Shown here: piece after piece, positions 7,219 through 16,257 of the stretch
Position numbering within the stretch: the first letter of the stretch is position 1
Layout of the letters: each line of letters opens with the position of its first letter
Source of the DNA: Neoroseomonas terrae
GTDB lineage: Bacteria > Pseudomonadota > Alphaproteobacteria > Acetobacterales > Acetobacteraceae
Reading direction: 5' to 3'
DNA: 64,000 nucleotides
Assembly (NCBI RefSeq): GCF_018129025.1
Contig: NZ_JAAEDI010000020.1
Coordinates: 1-64,000, forward strand
Position numbers and translations under genes: made by a program
The notes under the pieces: model-generated
Told to the model about the DNA's origin: nothing
Seen by the model: the letters and a program-made list of their open reading frames with translations, nothing else
Database searches by the model: none

Positions 7219-8196
7219 TCACTGATACGCGGCAAAGGCCGCCCCGGTTTCCGCATGGTCTCCACGCAGGGTGAGTCCCAGCAGCAACCGGGCCTTCAGC
7301 GCCGATAGCGTCCCCGCCGGGATCAGCCCGCGGCGGATCAGGTCGATCTCGCCACCCGCATAGCCATAGGTGCCGGTGAAGACCGGCCCGGTGCCGCAGC
7401 GGGAGGCGAGCACCACCGGCATCCGCGCCGCGAGCGCGCCCACCGCCTCGACCGCGTCGGCGGGTACATGGCCGGCGCCCATCGCCTCGATCACCGCGCC
7501 GGCGTAGCCGAGATCGGGCAGGGCGGACAGGAGCCGCCCGTCATCGCCCATCGCCCAACTGATCAGCGCGACCGGCGCCGGTGGGCCGAGGCCCACAGGC
7601 AGGATGGGCAGCCTGGCGACGCGAGCCAGGATGCGAACCCGATCCTCGGCGACCATCCCGAGCGGACCCGCCATCGGCGAGGCGAAGGAGGAGGTCAGCG
7701 CGGTGTGCGATTTCTGCACGAAGCGCGCCGCGTGGATCTCGTCGTTCAGCACGGCGAGCGCCCCCAGCCCGCGCGCCGCGTCCGAGGCCGCGACCCGCGC
7801 CGCGGCGAGCAGGTTCGCCGGCCCGTCCGCCCCCGGCGTCGCCGCGCCGCGCATCGCCCCGGTGACGACCACCGGCTTGTCGCCCGGGATCAGCAGGTCG
7901 AGCAGGAAGACGGATTCCTCGATCGTATCCGTGCCCTGGATGACGACGGCGCCGTCCGCACCGTCCGCGAAGGCTGCCTCGATGCGCTGTGCCACATCGA
8001 GGAGATGGGCCGGCGTGAGGGACGGGCTCGGCAGCCGGGCAGGGCTGTCGGCCTCGATGTCCGCGACCGCCGCGAGGTCCGGCACCGAAGCCACCAGTTC
8101 CGCCGCGCCGAGCTTCGGCGCGATACCGCCCGCGGCCGAAGGCACCATGGTGATGGTGCCGCCGAGCGAGAGCAGCAGCAGGCGCGGTCGCGTCAT
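7219..8196 (-). CDS. Asparaginase family protein
   Basis: Hydrolyses L-asparagine to aspartate and ammonia. 325 residues. Both catalytic threonine regions are present: SLGGTITM at about 9-16 and IQGTDTIEESVFLLDLL at about 87-103; LNDEIHAARFVQKSHT is typical of the bacterial class. No signal peptide, so cytoplasmic. The ATG overlaps the stop of the upstream MFS gene (ATGA), and a glutaminase lies one gene further upstream, so the operon seems to handle amide amino acids. Confidence 0.92.
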   Translation of the reverse strand: MTRPRLLLLSLGGTITMVPSAAGGIAPKLGAAELVASVPDLAAVADIEADSPARLPSPSLTPAHLLDVAQRIEAAFADGADGAVVIQGTDTIEESVFLLDLLIPGDKPVVVTGAMRGAATPGADGPANLLAAARVAASDAARGLGALAVLNDEIHAARFVQKSHTALTSSFASPMAGPLGMVAEDRVRILARVARLPILPVGLGPPAPVALISWAMGDDGRLLSALPDLGYAGAVIEAMGAGHVPADAVEAVGALAARMPVVLASRCGTGPVFTGTYGYAGGEIDLIRRGLIPAGTLSALKARLLLGLTLRGDHAETGAAFAAYQ

Positions 8197-9818
8197 GCCT
8201 TCGCGCCGCGCGGGGTGATGCCGTCGGGGATTTCCCCGGGGCGGTAGGCGGGCAGGCGGCCGGCGGGGATGATCGCGAGCGCCGCGAGCAACGCCATCAG
8301 CAACAGGCCGATCTTGAGCGCCTGGAGCCGCGCCTCGGCGTTCACGCGCACCGCCTCGGCGGCCTCCGCGGGACCCGCGCCGGTCGCCTCCATGATGCCG
8401 AGAAGGCGGTCGTTGCTCACGAAGTTGATGCTGTCGAGGTCGATCTGGGAGACCACCGCCGGCGGCAGCTGCGGATTGTCCGCGATGCGGACCATGATGC
8501 CGGCGGACAGCAGCCCGACCAGCAGCGCGCCGGCGACCGCCGTGCCGACGCCGGCAGCGAGGTTCTGTGTGGTGCCGCGCAGCGAGCCCACGTCGCCGGC
8601 CAGCGACTTCGGCGCGGCGGTGACCAGCACGTTGAACACCAGCGTCACCAGCGCACCCTGTCCGATGCCGAAGGTGATCAGCCCCAGCATGACCGGGATG
8701 GCCGACCAGTCGTTGCGCACCACCCAGGCGAGCCAGAGCAGGCCGATCACGCACAGCACGAACCCGCCCTGCGCGATGCGCCGCGGCGCCACCCTGTCGT
8801 ACAGCTTCACCACCAGCATGGCGGTGAAGAAGACGGTCAGGTTGAAGGGCATCATCGCGATCGCGGTTTCGATCGGCGTGCGCCCCTGCACGATCTGGAT
8901 GTAGAGGGGCACGGTGAAGTTCAGCATGGCCTCGAGCCCGACCACGGTGAACATCGCATAGACCGCGGCCCGCTCGCGGCTGCTGCTGATGACGGAAAGG
9001 TCGAGCAGCGGCGTGCCGCCGCGCGCGGTCACGCGCTTGCACCAGGCGATGAAGGACTGCAGCAGGATAGCACCGACGACGATCATGATCGGCGCCGGCG
9101 ACAGCCCGAACACGTTGAACGGCGCCCCGGGGCGCGCGACACCGAGCCCCCAGCGGTTCAAGTTGTTGAAGCCGAAGACGATCATGATGATCGCCGCGGC
9201 GGCGAGCGCGACGCCGATCAGGTCGATCTTCACCTCGGGCCGTGCATCTTCGGGCTTCAGCCGGAAGGACAGCCAGAACACGACGGCCGCGGCGACGACC
9301 AGGATCCCGAAGACCGGCCGCCAGCCGATGAAGGTGCCGAGCATGCCGCCGATCAGGAAGGCGGCGACACCCGCCGCGGCGCGCGCGGACCCCAGCGCGC
9401 CCACCGCCGTCGCCTGCTGCGCGCCGCGATAGTGATGGGCGATCAGCGCCACCAGCGCCGGCACGATGACCGAGGCGGCGAGGCCCGCCAGCAACTGCGC
9501 CCCCAGCATCACCGGCGCCGCCCAGGACACCACCATCAGCATCTGCGCGACGGCGAAGACGCCGATCACCGCCCGGAACACCGCGGTCGAGCCGAAGCGC
9601 TGCACCAGCTTTGCGCCCAGCATGACGAAGCCGGCCACGGAGAGCGAATACATCACGATGCCCGTCGCGACCGTCGTCGGCGGTACGCCGAAGCTCGCGA
9701 CCATCCCCGCCAGTGACACCGGCAGGGCGGCGACGTTGAAGGACATCAGCATTTGCCCGAGCGCGATGGCGATCATCGGCACCCAGGATTCCCGAACTTC
9801 GACAGCATCCGTGTTCAT
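8193..9818 (-). CDS. MFS transporter, probably 14 transmembrane segments (DHA2-like)
   Basis: Inner-membrane transporter of 541 residues with roughly 14 hydrophobic segments, as in the drug:H+ antiporter DHA2 group. The conserved loop after segment 2 is degenerate (GAKLVQRFGSTAVFR) and the motif C-like stretch GSARAAAGVAAFLIGGMLG is in segment 5. A hydrophilic loop near residues 460-500 separates the last two segments. Start MNTDAVEVRE lies 22 bp after the glutaminase stop. Substrate unknown; the company of glutaminase and asparaginase suggests an amino acid or amide, but this is inference. Confidence 0.85.
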   Translation of the reverse strand: MNTDAVEVRESWVPMIAIALGQMLMSFNVAALPVSLAGMVASFGVPPTTVATGIVMYSLSVAGFVMLGAKLVQRFGSTAVFRAVIGVFAVAQMLMVVSWAAPVMLGAQLLAGLAASVIVPALVALIAHHYRGAQQATAVGALGSARAAAGVAAFLIGGMLGTFIGWRPVFGILVVAAAVVFWLSFRLKPEDARPEVKIDLIGVALAAAAIIMIVFGFNNLNRWGLGVARPGAPFNVFGLSPAPIMIVVGAILLQSFIAWCKRVTARGGTPLLDLSVISSSRERAAVYAMFTVVGLEAMLNFTVPLYIQIVQGRTPIETAIAMMPFNLTVFFTAMLVVKLYDRVAPRRIAQGGFVLCVIGLLWLAWVVRNDWSAIPVMLGLITFGIGQGALVTLVFNVLVTAAPKSLAGDVGSLRGTTQNLAAGVGTAVAGALLVGLLSAGIMVRIADNPQLPPAVVSQIDLDSINFVSNDRLLGIMEATGAGPAEAAEAVRVNAEARLQALKIGLLLMALLAALAIIPAGRLPAYRPGEIPDGITPRGAKA

Positions 9819-9840
9819 GACGGCGTTCCCCCTGCCGGTC

Positions 9841-10842
9841 TCAGGCCGGCTGCGATGCGAACAGGTTGAGGCCCAGGCGCTCCGACAGGAAGCGCGTGAC
9901 GAGCTGCCCGCGCACGCTATTGCCGGCGGCATCGAGCGGCGGCGAGAAGACGCCGAGCCCGCCCTTGCCCGGCGCGGTCGTAACAAGGCCGCCGGCGACG
10001 CCACTCTTGCCCGGCAACCCGACCTCGTACAGCCAGTCGCCGGACTGCTCGTAGAGCCCGGCGGTCGCCATCACCGCCAGCACGCGCCGGCAGCGATCCT
10101 CATCGACCACCCGTTCCTTCGTGACCGGATTCACGCCACCATCGGCCAGCGTCGCCCCCATCACCGCGAGGTCGCGCGCCGTGACGTTCAGGGCGCACTG
10201 GCGGGTGTAGATGTCCGTCGCTTCCTCGGGGTCGGAATACATACGGTCGTAGGCGAGCAGCAGCCGGGCGATGCCCTGGTTGCGCTGGTTGGTGGCGGCC
10301 TCGGACTCATAAACCTCCTGGTCCATCGTCAGCTCGCGCCCGGCGAAGTGGGACAGGCCGTCGCGGATGAAGCGCCAGCGCTCCTCCGCATTGGCGCCGG
10401 GCGCCAGCGATGTCGTCGCGATCGCCCCCGCATTCACCATGGGGTTCATCGTGCGGTCGGCGTTCAGTTCGATCGCCATCACGGAATTGAAGGGCAGTCC
10501 GGTCGCGTTCACGCCGATGCTCTGCCGCGCCCGTCCGCCGCCGAGCGCCTGGCAAACCAGCGCGAAGACAAAGGGCTTCGAGATGGACTGAATCGAGAAG
10601 GCACGTTCGGCATCGCCAATCGCGTGGACTACCCCGTCCACCCCGGCAATGCAGATACCGAACCAGTCGGCCGACGCCTTCGCGAGCGCGGGGATGTAGT
10701 CGGCGACAGTGCCGTCGCCGACGCCGCGGTATCGCTGCCAGGCTTCCTCGACAAGCTCGTCGACCCGCGGATTGGGCGGCAGATGGCCCGTCGAGACGAT
10801 GGATGGCCCGAAGGCCTCGTCGGTGTGCAGGCGGTCGTGCAT
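9841..10842 (-). CDS. glsA: Glutaminase A
   Basis: Serine-dependent glutaminase converting L-glutamine to glutamate and ammonia. 333 residues from MHDRLHTDEAF. The catalytic S-x-x-K is seen in FSIQSISKPFVFAL (about residue 78); other family blocks are NPMVNAGAIATTSL, the Tyr/Asn region YESEAATNQRN, and LPGKSGVAGGLVTT near the C-terminus. First gene of the glsA-MFS-asparaginase group; the 185-bp gap to pqiC upstream probably holds its promoter, with no clear boxes visible. Confidence 0.95.
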   Translation of the reverse strand: MHDRLHTDEAFGPSIVSTGHLPPNPRVDELVEEAWQRYRGVGDGTVADYIPALAKASADWFGICIAGVDGVVHAIGDAERAFSIQSISKPFVFALVCQALGGGRARQSIGVNATGLPFNSVMAIELNADRTMNPMVNAGAIATTSLAPGANAEERWRFIRDGLSHFAGRELTMDQEVYESEAATNQRNQGIARLLLAYDRMYSDPEEATDIYTRQCALNVTARDLAVMGATLADGGVNPVTKERVVDEDRCRRVLAVMATAGLYEQSGDWLYEVGLPGKSGVAGGLVTTAPGKGGLGVFSPPLDAAGNSVRGQLVTRFLSERLGLNLFASQPA

Positions 10843-11027
10843 GGCGCGTCTTGTCCGTTCCCGTGTCCGCCCTCGGCCCGATACTGGCACAAGGCTGCGC
10901 GGATTGCCGCAACGGAGCAGGAGCCGCGGCAGCCGGACACGCTAGACGCCGTGCCGCGGCCCGAGGAGCCTCCGCGCGTCCCGCGGCTGGACAAGGCGTT
11001 CCAATATGCCGGCGTGCTGCGATGCGG

Positions 11028-11600
11028 CTACGGTGCCAGGACGGCCGCCACGGCATCGGCGAGCTGGCCCGCCGCGTCGCTCGCCGCCGCCACGAAGGCG
11101 GACATGCCCTCGCCGACGATCGGCGACGACAGCGTCTCGGTGCGCGTGATCTCGCGCCGGCGCGGCTCGCGCAGCGTGACCGCGACCTGCGCCGTCATCG
11201 CCAGCGTCTGCGGCCCGCTCTGCACCAGGCGCTGGAGGTTCACCTCGACGATCGCCTCGGGCGTCACCGAGATGGCGCCGCCGGACGCGAACACATTCGA
11301 CCGCGGCAGGCGCTGCGCGAGGTTCTCCACCAGCAGCCGCGTCATCATGGTGTCGAGGTTCTCCGCCCACCAGTCATTGCCCGAGACGGCGAGGCGGAAC
11401 TCATCCACCGAGCGGACGATCTGCACGCGGTCGAGATACCGCGCCAGCGAGACCTCCCGCACCGCGACATTCGCCGGCCCGCGGCGGCGCGGCGTGCCGG
11501 GCGCCGGCAGCAGCGTGTAGAGCCGGGGCTCCTCCGACCGGCAGGCTGCGAGCATGGTCAGCGCGGCGAGCGGCGCGGCCTGGCGGCGGAAAAGCGTCAT
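11028..11600 (-). CDS. pqiC: PqiC-like lipoprotein (ABC-type transport auxiliary, DUF330)
   Basis: Periplasmic outer-membrane lipoprotein that works with PqiB in the PqiABC intermembrane lipid transport bridge. 190 residues, lipobox LAAC with Cys at residue 20, and the family wording YTLLPAP and VSLARYLDRVQIV...RLAVSGNDWWAENLDTMMTRLL. The Asp after many lipobox cysteines (retention signal) is absent (Arg at +2), consistent with outer-membrane sorting. It follows pqiB by four bases. Confidence 0.9.
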   Translation of the reverse strand: MTLFRRQAAPLAALTMLAACRSEEPRLYTLLPAPGTPRRRGPANVAVREVSLARYLDRVQIVRSVDEFRLAVSGNDWWAENLDTMMTRLLVENLAQRLPRSNVFASGGAISVTPEAIVEVNLQRLVQSGPQTLAMTAQVAVTLREPRRREITRTETLSSPIVGEGMSAFVAAASDAAGQLADAVAAVLAP

Positions 11601-11604
11601 GCGG

Positions 11605-13296
11605 TCAGGGCCCTTGCGTGGAGCGCCCCCGGATCAGCGATTCCGGGTTGCGGTTGAGCTGGTCCATCAGGCTGCGCAGCGATCGCGCGGCGACGGTGAT
11701 CTGTTCGAGCATGCGTTCCAGGTCACGCTGGAACTGCGATTCACTGCCATAGCCGCGATTGGTCGACAGAATCAGCTGGTTCGCCTGGGCGACCGTGTTG
11801 TTCAGGTTCGTCATGATCTGCGGCAGGCTGCGCAGCGCCGGCTGCAACGAGGCGTCGAGCCGCCGCATCGTCTCCTCCGCCGCCGTCAGCGTCCCCTGCA
11901 GCGCGGTGAGCGAGGCGCGCAGTTCGGGCCCGCGCACCAGCGCGTTCACGCCGGCGACCGTGTTGTCCACATTCCGGCCGATATCGGCCCAGGGCATCCC
12001 CTCGATCGCGGTGAGCACGCGATTCACCCCTTCCATGATCGAGGCGAACTGCCCCGGCACGGACGGCATCACGATCACGCCGTTCTCCATGGTGATCTCG
12101 GCGGGCGTCGCATTCTCGATCATCTCTAGCGCGATCTGCTGCTGGCCGGTGATGAGATTCGCGCTGACCAGCCGTGCGCGCATGCCCTGCCGCACCAGCG
12201 TGCGCGCATTCTCGAGCGCGCCGCGCTGCTGCACCTGGAACGAACCGGCGATACGGTCGGGCTCGATCTCATAGCGCACGGGGACGCGAAGGCTGTTGGT
12301 CGTGGCGTCGTAGGTCAGGTCGTAGCCCAGCACCTCCCCGATGCGCACGCCCTGGAAGGTGACGGCGGCGCCGGGCGACAGGCCGGTGATGGAATCGGTG
12401 AAATAGGAGATCACCGGGATGCGCCGCGTGATCGCCGCGTTGTTCGCTGCCTCCTGGGTCGCATACAGGCGGAAGGTGTCGCGTGCCGCCACCGGGCGCC
12501 CGGTGCGCGCGGCCTCCGGCGTCTCGAAGGCGATGCCGCCGAGCAGCAGCGCCCGCAGCGATTCCAGTTGCAGATGGATGCCGTCCGCGCCCATCCGCAG
12601 GCTGACGCCCGAGGCGTTCCAGAAGCGCGACCCCTCGCGCACATACTGGTCGAAGGGCGCGCGGATGAAGACGTGGATGGTCACGCTCTGCGCCATGTCG
12701 GCGAAGTCCCAGCCCATGACCTGGCCGACGTCGATGTCGCGGTAGAAGACCGGCGAGCCGAGGCTGATGGAGCCGATCCGGTCCGCCTGCAGCAGGAAGG
12801 TGCGCCCCGGTTCCTGCGCGGTCAGCAGGGGCGGGTCCTCGAGCCCCGTGAAATGGCGCGCCGGCTGGCCGCTCGCAGTCGGCGCCGGCGCGACCTGGAT
12901 GTAGGAGCCGGAGAGCAGAGTATCGAGCCCGGAGATGGACCCCGCGAACAGCCGCGGCTTCACCACCCAGAATCGGGCATTTTCGGTCAGCAGCGGCGTG
13001 GCGGCGCGCGTGGTGCGCACGGTCATCGTAACATGCTCGAGGTCCGGCGACAGCGCGATGTCCTGCACCGTGCCCATCACCACGTCCCGGTAGCGGAGCT
13101 GGGACTGCCCGGCCGTCAGCCCCTCCGCCCCGCGGAAGGTGATCGTGATGGTGGGCCCGCGCTCGGCATAGCTGTGCCAGACGAGATAGCCCGCGATCAG
13201 CGCCGTGACGATCGGGATGGACCAGATCGGCGACAGCCAGCGGCTGCGTCCGACGCGGGCGGTGGTGATCTTCGCCTGGGGATGATCCGGCGCCAT
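11605..13296 (-). CDS. pqiB: PqiB, MCE-domain intermembrane transport protein
   Basis: Forms hexameric rings and a tube across the periplasm for lipid movement between membranes. 563 residues. One N-terminal membrane anchor at about 25-44 (SPIWSIPIVTALIAGYLVW), then three MCE domains (about 48-140, 165-230, 290-400; e.g. ITITFRGAEGLTAGQSQLRYRDVVMGTV), then a helical C-terminal region (about 430-555) rich in leucine heptads that would form the needle. The start codon overlaps the pqiA stop by one base. Confidence 0.93.
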   Translation of the reverse strand: MAPDHPQAKITTARVGRSRWLSPIWSIPIVTALIAGYLVWHSYAERGPTITITFRGAEGLTAGQSQLRYRDVVMGTVQDIALSPDLEHVTMTVRTTRAATPLLTENARFWVVKPRLFAGSISGLDTLLSGSYIQVAPAPTASGQPARHFTGLEDPPLLTAQEPGRTFLLQADRIGSISLGSPVFYRDIDVGQVMGWDFADMAQSVTIHVFIRAPFDQYVREGSRFWNASGVSLRMGADGIHLQLESLRALLLGGIAFETPEAARTGRPVAARDTFRLYATQEAANNAAITRRIPVISYFTDSITGLSPGAAVTFQGVRIGEVLGYDLTYDATTNSLRVPVRYEIEPDRIAGSFQVQQRGALENARTLVRQGMRARLVSANLITGQQQIALEMIENATPAEITMENGVIVMPSVPGQFASIMEGVNRVLTAIEGMPWADIGRNVDNTVAGVNALVRGPELRASLTALQGTLTAAEETMRRLDASLQPALRSLPQIMTNLNNTVAQANQLILSTNRGYGSESQFQRDLERMLEQITVAARSLRSLMDQLNRNPESLIRGRSTQGP

Positions 13297-14624
13297 CAGC
13301 GTGCCTCCGCCGCCGCGCGGCCGTTCCGCCCGGCGGTGTCCCACATCAGCCGCGGGTCGAAGCCCTCGGCGGCTAGCATGGTCAGGATGACCACGCCGCA
13401 GAAGGCGATGGCGCCCACGCCGGGCTCGATGCTGACGATCGAGCCGAAGCGGACCAGCGCCACCAGGATCGTCTCCATGAAGATGTCGATCATCGACCAT
13501 CGTCCGACGGCATTGACGACGAAGTATAGCCGCGTCCGGTCGCGCAGGCGCTGCCCCCAGCCGCGCTGGCAGGAAACCAGCAGCACTACGAGGCCGAAGA
13601 TCTTGAGCATCGGCACGGCGACGGAGGCGAAGAACACCAGCGCGGCGAGTGGCCACATCCCGCTGTCCAGCAGCTCGACCACGCCGCCCAGGATGGTGCT
13701 GGGCTGGCCCGAGCCGAGCTGGATGAACTGCAGCACGGGGTAGACATTGGCCGGCACGTACAGGATCGCCGCCGCGATCAGCAGCGCCCAGGCGCGGGCC
13801 ACTGCCTGTGGCTTGCGCGCATGCAGCGTGCTGCCGCAGCGCGGGCATTGGTGGTCGTGGCCATGCGGCAGGCTGACCAGCCCGCAGGTGTGGCAGGACA
13901 CCGCACCCCCGGTCGGCGCGCGGAGCGCCGTCGCCACATGGTCGATGTCGCCATGCGGCACGCCGCGGCGTTCCATCTCGTCCCACACCGCCTGGCGGTC
14001 GAGCACCGCCTCCGCGGCGATCATCGTCAGCATCAGCAATGCCATGGCGTAGAGCGCGACGCCGAGCTCGATATGCACGAGGTCGATCAGCTTGGTGTAG
14101 GCGACGAGCACGCCGAGCAGGAACACCTCGACCATCGACCAGGGCCGGAGGTGCTCGACCCAGGCATAGACGCGGCGCACATGGCGCGGCGGGCGCGGCA
14201 GCCGCAGCCCGATCAGGACATAGGCCATGGCCGCCAGCTTCGCGACCGGCGCGATGACCGTCGTGAACAGCACGACGATGGTCAGCTCCCACAGCCCGCT
14301 CCGCCCCATGTCGACCGGGCCGCTGAACAGGCTCGCATGGCGCACCATGCCGGCGGTGCTGACCGTCATCAGCGTCATCAGGCAGGCGACGGCGAAGATG
14401 GATAGCGCCGCGAGGTTCAGCGCCAGCGCCCGCCCCAGCGGATCGACCCGGGCCCGGCGCAGCCCCGAATCGCAGCGGATGCAGCGCGCCGTCTGGCCCG
14501 GCAGCAGGGAGGGCAGGGTCTGGAACTGCCCGCAGCTCCCGCATTCGCACAGCCGCGCGGGCGTGCGCCAGGCCTCCATGGCGCCGGCCATGGCGGAATC
14601 CGCGGTCGGGGCGGCGAGCGTCAT
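13296..14624 (-). CDS. pqiA: PqiA, paraquat-inducible integral membrane protein
   Basis: Inner-membrane partner of PqiB. Two PqiA repeats, each with a cysteine zinc ribbon (CECGSCG...CIRC near the N-terminus; CHTCG...CPRCG near residue 240) followed by four hydrophobic segments, as in E. coli PqiA. Length 442 residues from MTLAAPTAD; an upstream ATG at 14660 would add 12 residues and lies only ten bases after the racemase-family gene. Neither start has a strong ribosome site. Confidence 0.92.
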   Translation of the reverse strand: MTLAAPTADSAMAGAMEAWRTPARLCECGSCGQFQTLPSLLPGQTARCIRCDSGLRRARVDPLGRALALNLAALSIFAVACLMTLMTVSTAGMVRHASLFSGPVDMGRSGLWELTIVVLFTTVIAPVAKLAAMAYVLIGLRLPRPPRHVRRVYAWVEHLRPWSMVEVFLLGVLVAYTKLIDLVHIELGVALYAMALLMLTMIAAEAVLDRQAVWDEMERRGVPHGDIDHVATALRAPTGGAVSCHTCGLVSLPHGHDHQCPRCGSTLHARKPQAVARAWALLIAAAILYVPANVYPVLQFIQLGSGQPSTILGGVVELLDSGMWPLAALVFFASVAVPMLKIFGLVVLLVSCQRGWGQRLRDRTRLYFVVNAVGRWSMIDIFMETILVALVRFGSIVSIEPGVGAIAFCGVVILTMLAAEGFDPRLMWDTAGRNGRAAAEAR

Positions 14625-14669
14625 GGCTGCGGTTGTAGCCTGTCCTGCCCGTCGCACCATGGGCGAAGT

Positions 14670-15317
14670 CTATCCGGATTCGTGCGCGCGCCGCACCGCC
14701 AGGGCCACGGCAGCCGGCACCGGCTCGATGACCGGCACGGGCAGGCGCGGCCGCAGCGCCGCGGCCGCCGCGGCAAGCGGCCCACCCCCGATGATCACGG
14801 CATCCGGTCCCGCCTCGGCCAGGGCGCGGCGGGCCGCCACCTCCAGCGCGGCTTCGAGCCGCGCCGGATCGGCGGTCAGCGTGGCCGCGTCGCCTTCGGT
14901 CAGCCAGGTCCCGGCGAAGGCGCCGCCATGGCCGTAGGCCGCGGCACGTTCCGCGATGGCGTCGGCGAGGAGCGGCGTTGTGGTGACGACGGCGAAGCGC
15001 CCATGGTGGGCCGCCTCCGCCATCGCCGCCTCGGCGATGCCGGTCGACGGCGCGGCGGCCCGGGCGGCGTCGAGCCCGGGATCGCCGAAGGCCGCGACGA
15101 TGATGCCGGCGAAGGGTGCGAGGTCGCTCGCCTGTAACAGGTCCCGCACCGCCTCGGCCGCCGTCGCCAGGGCCGCGGGGTCGGTGATCAGCGGCGCGCC
15201 ATGCCTCGCCGTCGCACCCTCGATCCCGACGCCGGCGGGCGCGGCACGCCGCGCGATCTCGACCATGAGCGCCGTCGTTCGCGCGTTGGTGTTCGGGTTG
15301 ACGAGCAGCAGCCGCAT
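14670..15317 (-). CDS. Asp/Glu/hydantoin racemase family protein lacking catalytic cysteines
   Basis: 215 residues with the fold signature of the hydantoin/allantoin racemase group: start MRLLLVNPNTNARTT, then VAAFGDPGLDAAR and later DAVIIGGGPLAAAAA. In active racemases the two positions are cysteines (ACFGDPG and GCAGM); here they are Ala and Gly, and the whole protein has no cysteine. So a classical two-base cysteine racemase mechanism is impossible. It may bind a small acid without racemising it or use other chemistry. It is divergent (142-bp spacer) from the five-gene catabolic operon at 15460 and upstream of pqiA. Confidence 0.82.
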   Translation of the reverse strand: MRLLLVNPNTNARTTALMVEIARRAAPAGVGIEGATARHGAPLITDPAALATAAEAVRDLLQASDLAPFAGIIVAAFGDPGLDAARAAAPSTGIAEAAMAEAAHHGRFAVVTTTPLLADAIAERAAAYGHGGAFAGTWLTEGDAATLTADPARLEAALEVAARRALAEAGPDAVIIGGGPLAAAAAALRPRLPVPVIEPVPAAVALAVRRAHESG

Positions 15318-15459
15318 GGCATCTCCGGCAGCGGGGCAGGACAGCCTATCCACGGCGCGCCCCGGCGGCCAGGGCAGGCGGCCTTCTCACGACGACGCCG
15401 GGCCGGCTGGTCCCCGCCGCTATCCCGTCCTAGGCTTCGTGCCAAGGAAGGACGTCCCG

Positions 15460-16257
15460 ATGAAATGGCAAGGCGGCGGCTGGGATCTCGAGGTCCTGGT
15501 GAACGGTTATCCCGGCAAGGCGGTGCCGCATGGCGGCCTCGGCTGGTCCACGGTGGTGCTGCTGCGCGGCCATGGCCGCGTCGTCGTGCTCGACGGCGGC
15601 GGCTATGGGCTGCGCAAGGTGCTGGGCGGCATGCTGAAGGACCGCGGCGTCGCCCTCGGCGACGTGACGGACCTGCTGCTGTCCCACGCGCATCACGACC
15701 ATTCGGTGAATTGGCCGATGTTCCGCGAGGCCCGCATCCATATCGGCCGCAAGGAACTGGCCTGGGCGCTCGGCGTGCCCTGGGGCGAGACGGCGGTGCC
15801 CGAGCACGCCATTGCCGCCCTGTCGCAATGGCCGACGCTGCAACTGATGGATGACGGGCAGGAGGTGCTGCCGGGCATCACCGCGCATCTCGCCCCGGGT
15901 CACACGCCGGGCCACCTGATCTTCGTCATCGCTGGTAGCGGCCAGGATTGCGTGCTGCTGCAGGACGCGGTGAAGAATCGCGTCGAGCTCAGCACCCACG
16001 CCACCGATATGACCTACGACCCGGCCGTCAGCCGCGCGACGATCGAGATGGTGTGGGGCATCTGCCGCGAACGCCCGGGTTGTCTGCTGATCCCCGGCCA
16101 CGACCTGCCGCTCGTCGTCGAGAACGGCGTGCCGCGTGCCATCGGCAAGCACCAGGCCGCCATCCGCGGCTGGTTCGGTGCGACCCTCGACGAGATGACC
16201 CGCTTCGACCTCGCCCCTCTGCAACCGGAGCCCTCGGCGGAAGGATCAACGCCATGA
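15460..16257 (+). CDS. Metallo-beta-lactamase fold hydrolase
   Basis: Cytoplasmic metal-dependent hydrolase of 265 residues. The HxHxDH motif is seen in SHAHHDHSVNW (about residue 83), the third His in APGHTPGHL, and a C-terminal IPGHD completes the site. Start after AAGGAAGGA. First gene of an operon in which all five genes are packed or overlapping (its stop overlaps the aldolase start as ATGA). The substrate is unknown; an ester, lactone or thioester is likely from the fold. Confidence 0.9.
   Translation: MKWQGGGWDLEVLVNGYPGKAVPHGGLGWSTVVLLRGHGRVVVLDGGGYGLRKVLGGMLKDRGVALGDVTDLLLSHAHHDHSVNWPMFREARIHIGRKELAWALGVPWGETAVPEHAIAALSQWPTLQLMDDGQEVLPGITAHLAPGHTPGHLIFVIAGSGQDCVLLQDAVKNRVELSTHATDMTYDPAVSRATIEMVWGICRERPGCLLIPGHDLPLVVENGVPRAIGKHQAAIRGWFGATLDEMTRFDLAPLQPEPSAEGSTP

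Noticed and set aside
15318..15459. Riboswitch or attenuator upstream of the catabolic operon
   Set aside because: Only ordinary GC-rich sequence with a good ribosome site is visible; no conserved secondary structure.
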